A stretch of DNA of 64,000 nucleotides. It comes from JBCCQL01 sp039414355 (GTDB lineage: Bacteria; Planctomycetota; Planctomycetia; Pirellulales; Lacipirellulaceae). The stretch's first letter is position 1. Every line of letters begins with the position of its first letter. Below the pieces are notes generated by a model, which was given only the letters and a program-made list of their open reading frames with translations, was not told the DNA's origin and did no database searches. The translations under genes and the position numbers were made by a program. Positions 43,013 through 51,489 of the stretch are shown one piece after another. The stretch spans positions 1-64,000 of the forward strand of contig JBCDJN010000007.1 of the NCBI GenBank assembly GCA_039414355.1, read 5' to 3'.

Positions 43013-44797
43013 ATGGCCAGCGCCACACTCCAGCCGACCGACACCAAGAGCGAACTCACCTCCGGGGCCGACATCCTGGTCCAGTCGCTGGTCAATCACG
43101 GGGTCGAAACCATCTTCGCCTACCCGGGCGGAGCGAGCATGCCGCTGCACCAGGCGCTCACCCGGGCGAAGGACACGCTGCGGACCATCCTGCCCCGCCA
43201 CGAGCAGGGGGGTGGCTTCGCGGCGCAGGGCATCGCTCGCTCGACTGGCAAGGTGGGCGTGGTGATGGCCACCAGCGGCCCCGGCGCCACGAACCTGGTC
43301 ACCGCCATCGCCGATGGCAAACTGGACAGCGTGCCCATGGTCTGCATCACCGGCCAGGTGCCGACCAATGTGATCGGCAGCGACGCGTTCCAAGAAACGC
43401 CCATGGTCGAAGTCTGCCGCGGCATCACCAAGCACCATTACCTGGTGACCGACGTCAACGACGTTGCCCGCGTGATGAAGGAGGCGTTCCTTCTCGCCGC
43501 CACCGGCCGGCCCGGCCCGGTGCTGGTGGACTTGCCCAAGGACATCCAGCTTGCCAAGTGCGTGCCGGACTACGACTGCGACCTGAACCTGCCCGGATAC
43601 AACCCGGCCAAGCCCAAGGCGGCGCCCGAGCGCATCGCCCAAGCCGCGGCCGCCATCAAGCGGGCCAAGCGTCCGGTCATCTACGCCGGCGGCGGCATCA
43701 TCGCCAGCGAAGCCTCCGCCGAGCTGCGTGAGCTTGTCGAACGGACCGGCATCCCCATCACCACCACCGTCATGGGCCTGGGCGCCTTCCCGGGCACCGA
43801 CCCGCTCTCGCTCGACATGCTCGGCATGCACGGCAGCGTCTATTCAAACTACGCCGTCGACGAAGCCGACCTGCTGATCGCCCTCGGCGTGCGGTTCGAC
43901 GATCGCGTCACCGGCAAGGTGGACGAGTTCTGCAAGCACGGCAAGATCGTCCACGTTGATATCGACGCCGCGGAGATCAACAAGAACAAAGAAGCCCACA
44001 TCCCCATTCAGAGCGACGTGAAGTTCGCCCTGAAGGAGCTCAACAAGATCGTCGAAGCGCCGGAAGACATCTCCGGCTGGGTTGAGCAGTGCCAGAAGTG
44101 GAAGGACCAGCACCCGTTCAGCTACGACGAGTCGTTCCCCGGCATCACGCAGCAGCACGCCATCCGCACGCTGTGGAAGCTGACCGAGGAGATGGACCCG
44201 ATCATCAGCGTGGGCGTTGGCCAGCACCAGATGTGGGCCGCCCAGTTCTACAAGTTCAAGAACCCGCGGACGTGGCTCTCCAGCTCCGGGCTGGGGACGA
44301 TGGGCTTCGGCCTGCCCGCCGCCATGGGCGCCCAGGCCGCCTTCCCCGGCCGGCTGGTGATCGACATTGACGGCGATGGATCCTTCCAGATGAACATCCA
44401 GGAGCTCAGCACGCTGGTCTGCGAAAAGCTCCCCGTCAAAATCCTGCTGCTCAACAACCAGCACCTGGGCATGGTCACGCAGTGGGAAGACCGCTTCATG
44501 CAGGGCAACCGGGCCCACACTTACCTCGGCCCGATCGACCACCCCGAGTGGGAGGGCCAAGGCGACGGCATCGGCCGCCAGGGCCGCGACAACCGCTACG
44601 CCGACTTCGTGAAGATCGCCGACGGCTACGGCTGCGGCGGCGGCTACGTGGAGAAGAAGGCCGAGCTGGAAGACGCCATCCGCGAGATGATCGCCTACGA
44701 CGGCCCCTACCTGCTGGACGTCACCGTCCCGTACCAAGAGCACGTGCTGCCGATGATCCCCAGCGGCCACACGGTGAAGGATATTATTACGGAGTAA
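43013..44797 (+). CDS. ilvB: Acetolactate synthase, large (catalytic) subunit
   Basis: 594-residue thiamine-diphosphate enzyme that makes acetolactate or acetohydroxybutyrate, the first common step of branched-chain amino-acid synthesis. The catalytic glutamate is in LPRHEQGGGFAAQGIARSTG, VATSGPGATNLVTAIADGKLDSVPMV follows, and DGDGSFQMNIQELSTL through LLLNNQHLGMVTQWEDRF is the GDG-x26-NN thiamine site. The FAD region lies between. No ilvN regulatory subunit gene follows; a UbiA gene starts 15 nt later. Confidence 0.95.
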   Translation: MASATLQPTDTKSELTSGADILVQSLVNHGVETIFAYPGGASMPLHQALTRAKDTLRTILPRHEQGGGFAAQGIARSTGKVGVVMATSGPGATNLVTAIADGKLDSVPMVCITGQVPTNVIGSDAFQETPMVEVCRGITKHHYLVTDVNDVARVMKEAFLLAATGRPGPVLVDLPKDIQLAKCVPDYDCDLNLPGYNPAKPKAAPERIAQAAAAIKRAKRPVIYAGGGIIASEASAELRELVERTGIPITTTVMGLGAFPGTDPLSLDMLGMHGSVYSNYAVDEADLLIALGVRFDDRVTGKVDEFCKHGKIVHVDIDAAEINKNKEAHIPIQSDVKFALKELNKIVEAPEDISGWVEQCQKWKDQHPFSYDESFPGITQQHAIRTLWKLTEEMDPIISVGVGQHQMWAAQFYKFKNPRTWLSSSGLGTMGFGLPAAMGAQAAFPGRLVIDIDGDGSFQMNIQELSTLVCEKLPVKILLLNNQHLGMVTQWEDRFMQGNRAHTYLGPIDHPEWEGQGDGIGRQGRDNRYADFVKIADGYGCGGGYVEKKAELEDAIREMIAYDGPYLLDVTVPYQEHVLPMIPSGHTVKDIITE

Positions 44798-44812
44798 ACC
44801 TCCGGTCGTCAC

Positions 44813-45688
44813 GTGCCACAACGCGATTGGGCCTTCCTCCGCCAACAACTGCAGGTCGCCAGGCCGGGGCTTTGGGCGACGCAGCTCTGGTTCTACCTCT
44901 TGCCGCTCGGCGGCATGCGGCTTCTGGGAGAGTGGACGTTCTGGCTCGGCGCCGTCTACGTCATGTTCCCGCTCGGCTACCTGCTGTATGGGTGGAACGA
45001 CGGGGCCGACTACGAGACCGACCGCCTCAACCCGCGTAAGGGCAACTATCTGTTCGGCGCCAAGCTCTCGCGGGAGCAGCTCAGCCGGCTGCCGCTGCGG
45101 ATGGCTCTTGTGCAGGCGCCTTTCTGGCTGGCGATGGCGTGGGCCATCGGCCCGAAGTTCTGGCTGTGGGCCGCCGCCTGCCTGGCGGTCAACGCCGCGT
45201 ACAACTGGCCGCGGTGGGGAACCAAGGGACTCCCGCTGCTCGACGTGCTCAACCAGAGCGGCTACCTGCTGGTGTTCGTGCTGAGCAGCTGGCTCAACGA
45301 CGCCCCGCAGCTCCCCTGGCCGGCGATGCTCGTCGGCGCCCTGTTCGCCATGCACTCGCACCTAGTGAATGAGATTGCCGACGTCGATCCCGACCGCGTC
45401 GCCGGCCGCCGCACCACGGCAGTGGTCATCGGCGTCGCCCGCACCAAACTGCTGATCGCCGCGATGCTGCTCGCCGAGGCGGCGTTGATGCAGGCGTACT
45501 TCGACAGCCTGATGGTGGTCGTCTTCCTCGCCGCCGCCGGCGCCGGCTTCGCAATCGAAGCGGCCATCTACCGCGACCGCGTGATGCCCGAGTGGCAACT
45601 GCGGTGGGTGCTGATCGCCTGGAACCTCGTCGCCATCGCCAGCATGCACTGGGTGTGGCGCGAGGCGATCTTTGTGAGCGGGGTTTGA
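44813..45688 (+). CDS. UbiA-type prenyltransferase family membrane protein
   Basis: 291 residues, about eight membrane helices. The two aspartate motifs are visible: NDGADYETDRLNPRKGN (first, NDxxDxxxD) at about residue 62 and NEIADVDPDRVAGRRTT (second) near residue 185. The family transfers prenyl chains to aromatic or other acceptors; the acceptor here is unknown. The GTG at 44813 is 15 nt after ilvB, so they are probably co-transcribed although no pathway link is evident. Confidence 0.87.
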   Translation: MPQRDWAFLRQQLQVARPGLWATQLWFYLLPLGGMRLLGEWTFWLGAVYVMFPLGYLLYGWNDGADYETDRLNPRKGNYLFGAKLSREQLSRLPLRMALVQAPFWLAMAWAIGPKFWLWAAACLAVNAAYNWPRWGTKGLPLLDVLNQSGYLLVFVLSSWLNDAPQLPWPAMLVGALFAMHSHLVNEIADVDPDRVAGRRTTAVVIGVARTKLLIAAMLLAEAALMQAYFDSLMVVVFLAAAGAGFAIEAAIYRDRVMPEWQLRWVLIAWNLVAIASMHWVWREAIFVSGV

Positions 45689-46147
45689 CGCGTTCGTGGC
45701 GAAGCTACGGAGCGGCGTGAGGGCATTGCCTACATCGATGTGACTTCACACCTCAAGCATGCCTCAGAAGCTGAAAGCTGCCGTGTGATTGGGGATCGAT
45801 GTACCAATCGAGCACTGAGGCACGATCTCCAAAGCAAGTCGCATCGGAGACGACGGGCGCCTAGCGTCCTAAGGGGACGCCTGTTCTCGCAACTGCCGAT
45901 CCAGCCAAGGACGACACTACCTGTGTGCTATGGACATGCGGAGGGGAGACCCAAAGTCGCCCTCGAACGAGGACCCCGAGCCGCTCAGAACTCGCCGAGG
46001 TTGAGCTGACCGACGCCGGTTCGCGGCGATCCCGTCTACGGACGGCTGGTCCGACGTCGTGGGGCTGGCTCGCTCACCGACGTCATGGAATCGTGCGAAG
46101 CTATCCAAGAGCTGCAATGCGGCCAAACGCGGCAGCCAAGCCTGTCT
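45689..46147. other. Spacer of lower G+C without recognised gene
   Basis: 459 nt between the convergent UbiA and DUF1559 genes. The base composition is lower than that of its neighbours. Reading frames here (for example 45740-46009) have no domain character. No terminator was found. Confidence 0.5.
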
Positions 46148-47134
46148 TTACCCGCGTGATCCGAGGCTTCGCCAAACCGTCAGGTCGATCTGGTCATCAA
46201 CGGTTCGCACCGAACCATCCATTAACGCCGCGTTGACCTTGCCGGCGTGGTAGCTCCGAGAGGTGATTGCAGCGTAGGTGACTCGGCTATTGCTCTTCCC
46301 CTCTTGCTGGGAGGTGAAATCGATGTCCCGCACTCGGCCGTCTATCTGATAGCCCACGAACGCGTTGGGCGTGAACACGGTGGTTACGCCGCTGTGGTGC
46401 ACTCGCCCGTCTGGCCACACGGTGTGGCCGGTTTCCTTCCACTGACCGGTGAAACCCGTGAGGTAGGCAACGCCGTCTGGGATCGACGGACCCGGGTCTT
46501 GCGTGTTGCGAAGGTACGGCTGGTAGGCCCTGACTTCGGCGATTGCGAGCACCTTCGAAAGCCCACCGCTCAGGTCAGCGGCGCGTGTGTCGCGATTCAC
46601 TACGAACGCGCCGTCACCACCTCGATTGATGCTGGGATCGTAGACCATCCAACTTCCGAGATTGAACCCGTAAGTGTGCGGCGAGACGTAGGGACGGCTG
46701 TTCTTGGTTCGGATCTGCTGGTTCGGCTCGCTGGGACAAACGAGCGTCGCGAGGCGCAGGTGTGTTACCCCGGTCTCCACTTGATCGTGCCAATCAACGT
46801 CAAGCCGGACGCGGCTGGCGGCACTCTCCTCTTCAAGGAAGGGCAGCAGGCGGCCATGAATCGACCACGAAGCCCCTGATCCGTTTGCGTTCTCGTCCGC
46901 CGTCGTCCGGAAACTGGCGGGGAAAGACGCGTGAGCCGCCTCGTAGTTGTGCAGCGCGAGACCGAGTTGCCGGAGGTTGTTCCGGCAGAGCGTTTGCCGG
47001 GCGGCTTCACGGGCCGCCATCACCGACGGGATCAAGAGCGACGCCAAGACGCCGATCACACCGATCGCGACCAACAACTCGATGAGCGTCGTCGCGTGTC
47101 GTCGCGTCGTCGGCTCGGTTGTCGCTGTCGCCAT
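46148..47134 (-). CDS. DUF1559 family protein with prepilin-like signal
   Basis: 328 residues. The pseudopilin signal ATTLIELLVAIGVIGVLASLLIPSVM, here with ATTL in place of GFTL, is followed by AAREAARQTLCRNNLRQLGLALHNYE, the DUF1559 core, and ends HAGKVNAALMDGSVRTVDDQID, a variant of the H-x-G-x-x-N-x-x-x-x-D-G-S motif. The absence of the usual glycine before the cleavage point may affect processing. The ATG at 47134 is preferred; a GTG at 47140 is possible. It is divergent from the BNR-repeat gene. Confidence 0.87.
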   Translation of the reverse strand: MATATTEPTTRRHATTLIELLVAIGVIGVLASLLIPSVMAAREAARQTLCRNNLRQLGLALHNYEAAHASFPASFRTTADENANGSGASWSIHGRLLPFLEEESAASRVRLDVDWHDQVETGVTHLRLATLVCPSEPNQQIRTKNSRPYVSPHTYGFNLGSWMVYDPSINRGGDGAFVVNRDTRAADLSGGLSKVLAIAEVRAYQPYLRNTQDPGPSIPDGVAYLTGFTGQWKETGHTVWPDGRVHHSGVTTVFTPNAFVGYQIDGRVRDIDFTSQQEGKSNSRVTYAAITSRSYHAGKVNAALMDGSVRTVDDQIDLTVWRSLGSRG

Positions 47135-47409
47135 CGGCACAGACGCCCTCGCAAGATCGTCCCGCGTTCGCCCGGCTCACGGCCGTGGCTGGCCGATTGC
47201 TAAGTCTGATGATGTCTGCTCGCCGTTCCGCGTCAACACTTTTCCATGAAATGGTGGGCTGTGTCGGCGACCGGCGACCCGGGCGGCCGAGGCAAGGCTG
47301 GTTGCCGCGGGCTCGGCTTCGGCGCGTTGGATTCGCGCTGCGATCCCGGCTATCGTAGGACTCCCGCCACCCGCTCCCAACTGCCTCCCCCTTGAGTAGC
47401 AAATCCGCG

Positions 47410-50400
47410 ATGCAAATCCCTCGCCACTTGCCATTCAGCGCGATCTGCCTCGCCCTCATCGTTGCCTGCCCCATGCCGTCGCGCGGCGCTGAGGAGGAGC
47501 GTTCGCCGATCGCGGCGATGAAGTTCCGCAGCATCGGCCCCGCCCTGATGTCGGGCCGGATCTCGGACCTCGCGATCGACCCGGTCAAGCCGAACACCTG
47601 GTACGCGGCGGTCGGCTCCGGTGGGGTGTTCAAGACCGTCAACGCCGGCACCACCTGGACGCCGATCTTTGACGACTACGGCTCCTACTCGATCGGCTGT
47701 GTGACAATCGATCCGTCCGACCGCCATACGATCTGGGTCGGCACCGGTGAAGCGGTTGGCGGGCGGCACGTCGGGTACGGAGACGGCGTCTACGTCAGCC
47801 ACGACGGCGGCGGTTCCTTCAAACGCGTTGGACTCGAAGCGACCGAACACATCGCCAAGATCATCGTCCACCCGAACGCCTCGAACACTGTGTTTGTGGC
47901 GGCCCAAGGACCGCTCTGGAGCAAGGGCGGCGAACGCGGGCTCTACAAGACGACCGACGGCGGCAAGAGCTGGCGGTGCGTGCTGTCGAAGGGCCCGTAC
48001 ACGGGGGTCACCGACATCGTGATGGACCCCAGCGACGCCGACGTTCTCTATGCGGCCACCCACCAGCGGCACCGCACGGTATGGGCCCTGCTGAACGCCG
48101 GCCCGGAATCGGGCGTCTTTAAGTCGACCGACGGGGGCGAGAGCTGGGAGCAACTCAAACGCGGCCTGCCCGACGAGGACCTTGGGAAGATCGCGCTGGG
48201 CGTCTCGCCGCACACGCCGAACGTGGTCTACGCGTCGATCGAACTGGCCGGCCTCCGCCCACGGCGCGGCGGGTTCTTCCGCTCCACCGACGGCGGCGCC
48301 TCGTGGACGAAGCAGAGCGACTTCATCAGCGGCGGCACCGGGCCGCACTACTACCAGGAGATGTGGGTCGACCCCCACCGCGAGGGCGTGATCTACCAGG
48401 CGGACGTCCGGCTCGCGCGGAGCGAGGACGATGGCAAGACGTGGGGAACCGCCGAGTCGAGCGGCAAACACGTGGACAACCACGCGGTCGCGTTCCACCC
48501 CACCGACCCAGACTTCCTGCTGGTGGGCTGCGACGGCGGGGTGTACCGCTCTTACGACCGTGGCGCCAACTATCTGTTCGCTGGCAATCTGCCCCTCACC
48601 CAGTTCTACAAGATCGACGTCGGTAACGGATATCCCATCTACCACGTCATCGGCGGCACCCAGGACAACGACACCCAGTACGGACCGACCCGCACGCTCA
48701 ACTCATCGGGCATCCGGAACGCCGACTGGCGGGTCACCATCGGCGGGGACGGCCACGACTGCGCGATCGACCCGGAAGACCCCAACGTGATCTACTGCGA
48801 GTCGCAGCAGGGTTACCTCCGGCGGTTCGACCCGCTAACGGGTCAGGCCGTCGACATCCGTCCGCAGCCCGAGCCGGGGGAGCCCGAGTTCCGCTTCAAC
48901 TGGGACTCGCCGGTCCTGATCAGCCCGCACTCGCACACGCGGATCTACTTCGGTTCCAACCACCTCCACCGGAGCGACGACCGGGGCGACTCGTGGAAGA
49001 CCATCAGCCCCGACCTCTCACGCCAACGCAATCGTTTCAAGCTTGAGATGATGGACCGCGTCTGGAGTATCGACGCGGCGTACGACCTGTACGCGATGTC
49101 GCACTATGGCAACCTGACGTCGATTTCCGAGTCGCCGTTGGTTGAGAACCTGATCTACGTGGGCGCCGACGACGGCTTGCTCCACGTGACCGATGACGGC
49201 GGCGAGAACTGGCGGGAGATCACTCCGGGGTATGGGCTGCCGGAAGAGGCGTTCGTCAACGACATCAAGGCGGACCGCCACGACGCCGACACCGTTTACG
49301 CAGTATTCGACGCGCACAAGGTGGGCGACTTCGCGCCCTACGTCTTCAAGAGCACCGATCGCGGCAAGACATGGAATCCGATCGTCGGCGACCTCCCCGA
49401 ACGTCACATCGTGTGGCGGTTCGAACAGGATCACGAGGTGGCCGACCTCTGCTTCCTCGGGACCGAGTTCGGCGTCTTCGCCAGCGTCGACGGCGGCGAG
49501 AAGTGGACCAAGTTCTCGCGAGGCCTGCCGAGCGTGCCGTTCCGCGACCTGGCGATTCAGCGGCGCGAGAACGACCTCGTTGGGGCGTCGTTCGGCCGTG
49601 GGATTTTCGTGCTGGACGACTACTCGCCGCTCCGCAAGATCGCCGAAGGCGCCGATCGTGAGTGCGAGGTCTACGTCTTTCCCATCCGCGACGCGCAGCT
49701 CTACGAGGTGGACGGCGGCCGCGAGGGTCGCTCTTCGGGCGAGACGGTCTTTCGTGCCGAGAACCCTCCGTTTGGGGCGGTCATCACCTACCATGTGAAG
49801 ACCGAAATGAAGACGCTCCGCGAGAAGCGGAAGGAAGCCGAGCGGGCGGCGAAGGCCGAGGGGCTTGATGCCGCAGTCCCCAGCGTCGAGCAGATGGAGA
49901 AGGAAGAAAACGAGGAAGCTCCGGCGATCTTCTTCACCATCACGGATGCGGAGGGCGGAGTCGTGGCACGGCTCAACGGCGAGACCTCGCGTGGGCTGCA
50001 CCGGCTGGCGTGGAACCTGCGTTACTCCAGCTTCCAAGCCGCCCGCGGCGAGAGCGACGGGCCACGCGGGCCGTACGTGCTGCCCGGCGAGTACCGGGTT
50101 CAGGCCGCCAAGCGTGCGCAGGGCGAAACGATCGACCTCGGCGAACCGGTCACGGTGCAGGTCGTCGAGATCGGCGAGACCGCGTTGCCGAAGGCCGACC
50201 CAGCAGAGACCCTTGCCTTTCAGAAGGAAGTGGGAGGGCTCTCGCAATCCCTCTCGGCAATCGACGACTTGCTTAACCGCACAGGCGATGAACTCGCGGC
50301 AATGAAGACCGCACTCTCGCAGGCCCGCGTGCCTACCGAGGCGATGGACGCGGAGTTGCGGCGTCTAGAAGCGGAGCTCCGGGCGATCCGGCGCCGCGTA

Positions 50401-50679
50401 GAGGGCGACCCGATCAAGCGTCGCCTCTACGAGCCGGCAGAGCGATCGATCTCGGCCCGGCTCGGCGGAGCAAGACGCGGCGCCCGCGGCCGCACCGGCC
50501 CAACGAGCACCCACCGCCGTGAGTACGAGCTCGCCAAGGCGGGCATCGAATCGCTCCTGCCGAAGGTCCAAGCCCTACGGTCGAAAGACCTCGAGAGTCT
50601 GAAGAGGCAACTCGACGAGGCCGGCGTGCCCTGGAGCCGCGGCCGCGACGTGCCACCGATTCCTCGGAACGATTCGTGA
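47410..50679 (+). CDS. Exported BNR/sortilin-like beta-propeller protein
   Basis: 1089 residues. The signal peptide LPFSAICLALIVACPMPSRG is followed by a long run of BNR/VPS10-like propeller units with repeated STDGGxSW turns (KTTDGGKSWR, KSTDGGESWE, RSTDGGASWT, TDDGGENWR, KSTDRGKTW) to about residue 735. The rest is mixed alpha/beta with a charged helix (KTLREKRKEAERAAKAEG) and a helical carboxy end with a basic patch (GGARRGARGRTG). Glycosyl-hydrolase-like annotations are common but no catalytic residues can be assigned. The ATG at 47410 is favoured over the upstream TTG at 47392. Confidence 0.87.
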   Translation: MQIPRHLPFSAICLALIVACPMPSRGAEEERSPIAAMKFRSIGPALMSGRISDLAIDPVKPNTWYAAVGSGGVFKTVNAGTTWTPIFDDYGSYSIGCVTIDPSDRHTIWVGTGEAVGGRHVGYGDGVYVSHDGGGSFKRVGLEATEHIAKIIVHPNASNTVFVAAQGPLWSKGGERGLYKTTDGGKSWRCVLSKGPYTGVTDIVMDPSDADVLYAATHQRHRTVWALLNAGPESGVFKSTDGGESWEQLKRGLPDEDLGKIALGVSPHTPNVVYASIELAGLRPRRGGFFRSTDGGASWTKQSDFISGGTGPHYYQEMWVDPHREGVIYQADVRLARSEDDGKTWGTAESSGKHVDNHAVAFHPTDPDFLLVGCDGGVYRSYDRGANYLFAGNLPLTQFYKIDVGNGYPIYHVIGGTQDNDTQYGPTRTLNSSGIRNADWRVTIGGDGHDCAIDPEDPNVIYCESQQGYLRRFDPLTGQAVDIRPQPEPGEPEFRFNWDSPVLISPHSHTRIYFGSNHLHRSDDRGDSWKTISPDLSRQRNRFKLEMMDRVWSIDAAYDLYAMSHYGNLTSISESPLVENLIYVGADDGLLHVTDDGGENWREITPGYGLPEEAFVNDIKADRHDADTVYAVFDAHKVGDFAPYVFKSTDRGKTWNPIVGDLPERHIVWRFEQDHEVADLCFLGTEFGVFASVDGGEKWTKFSRGLPSVPFRDLAIQRRENDLVGASFGRGIFVLDDYSPLRKIAEGADRECEVYVFPIRDAQLYEVDGGREGRSSGETVFRAENPPFGAVITYHVKTEMKTLREKRKEAERAAKAEGLDAAVPSVEQMEKEENEEAPAIFFTITDAEGGVVARLNGETSRGLHRLAWNLRYSSFQAARGESDGPRGPYVLPGEYRVQAAKRAQGETIDLGEPVTVQVVEIGETALPKADPAETLAFQKEVGGLSQSLSAIDDLLNRTGDELAAMKTALSQARVPTEAMDAELRRLEAELRAIRRRVEGDPIKRRLYEPAERSISARLGGARRGARGRTGPTSTHRREYELAKAGIESLLPKVQALRSKDLESLKRQLDEAGVPWSRGRDVPPIPRNDS

Positions 50680-51489
50680 GTTCGTCTCCGAGTCGGATGC
50701 TCCAGCAAGCAGCCTCCGAGGAAGCGATCATCCCCGCTTTCATGCAGGACGCGGCGTCAGGAGCGCTCAAGCCAACGTCGGCATCACGGTGTGAAGCAGA
50801 AGTAGGTGATCGCTCGCCCAGCGAGAGCCTCGACGGCGAAATCAACCGCAAACGAGAGAAGCCGCGGCCAGGTTTGGAGCCGCCATGCGGATGTGCTCGT
50901 AACCGCTATCAGGCGGAGGGGCCGGCAAGCCGCCGGGGTTGCATCGTCCGCCCGCAGTTCGCGGCGCCGTTCACCTGCACACTCCTCGGTTCGGCAGGCT
51001 TCTTCGAGGCCATCTGCGTCGGCCCCCTGGGCTGCCGATCGATTCAACAAGCGGCGGGAAAATCGGGCGAGCTCCGCGTCTCCCCAGGAGACCGCGTAGC
51101 GCGGTAGAGTCCTGGGCGCCAACCTGCCATTGGACACGACGCTTCCGCAGAGGTCTTCGCAATGGACTCGATTGCCGACGCCATCGTCTACGCTGTGGCA
51201 GAGCTCCACTGACGGGCGGCGCACGGCGGTACCGGCGACGCCGACTAGCAGCCAGGCGAAGCGAAGCAGGCGTTGGTTAGCGTAGCCCGACCAAGCGGGC
51301 GCAGAAGCCGCCGCCGAGTAGGCCAGAATGGGGGAAGCGGGCCCGCTGGGTTTTTTTCGCCCCGAGGTCGGACGGGCGTCGAATATGCCCATAGTCTTAT
51401 CCCAACTGCCGGGGGCGTTCCTCTTCGGCGGTCACGTTCGTGAAGCCGGCCACGCCGTGCCGGCTGTTGTCTGCGAGAGGTGAATTGCG
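50680..51489. other. 810-nt spacer upstream of the HENAH metallopeptidase gene
   Basis: No recognised gene, although frames at 50676-51107 (+) and 51392-50784 (-) are open. A 13-bp word GAAGCAGAAGTAG (50793-50805) recurs at 53799-53811. A small hairpin AGCCGGC/GCCGGCT lies around 51445-51466, shortly before the next gene. Confidence 0.5.

Noticed and set aside
45740..46009. 89-codon frame in the UbiA-DUF1559 spacer
   Set aside because: No ribosome binding site, no motif, unbalanced composition.
47350..48645. 431-codon minus-strand frame opposite the BNR-repeat gene
   Set aside because: Regular antisense image of the repeated propeller turns; no protein-like domain.
50784..51392. 202-codon minus-strand frame in the spacer before the HENAH gene
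   Set aside because: Odd composition, no domain, overlaps other open frames, no ribosome binding site; left as spacer.
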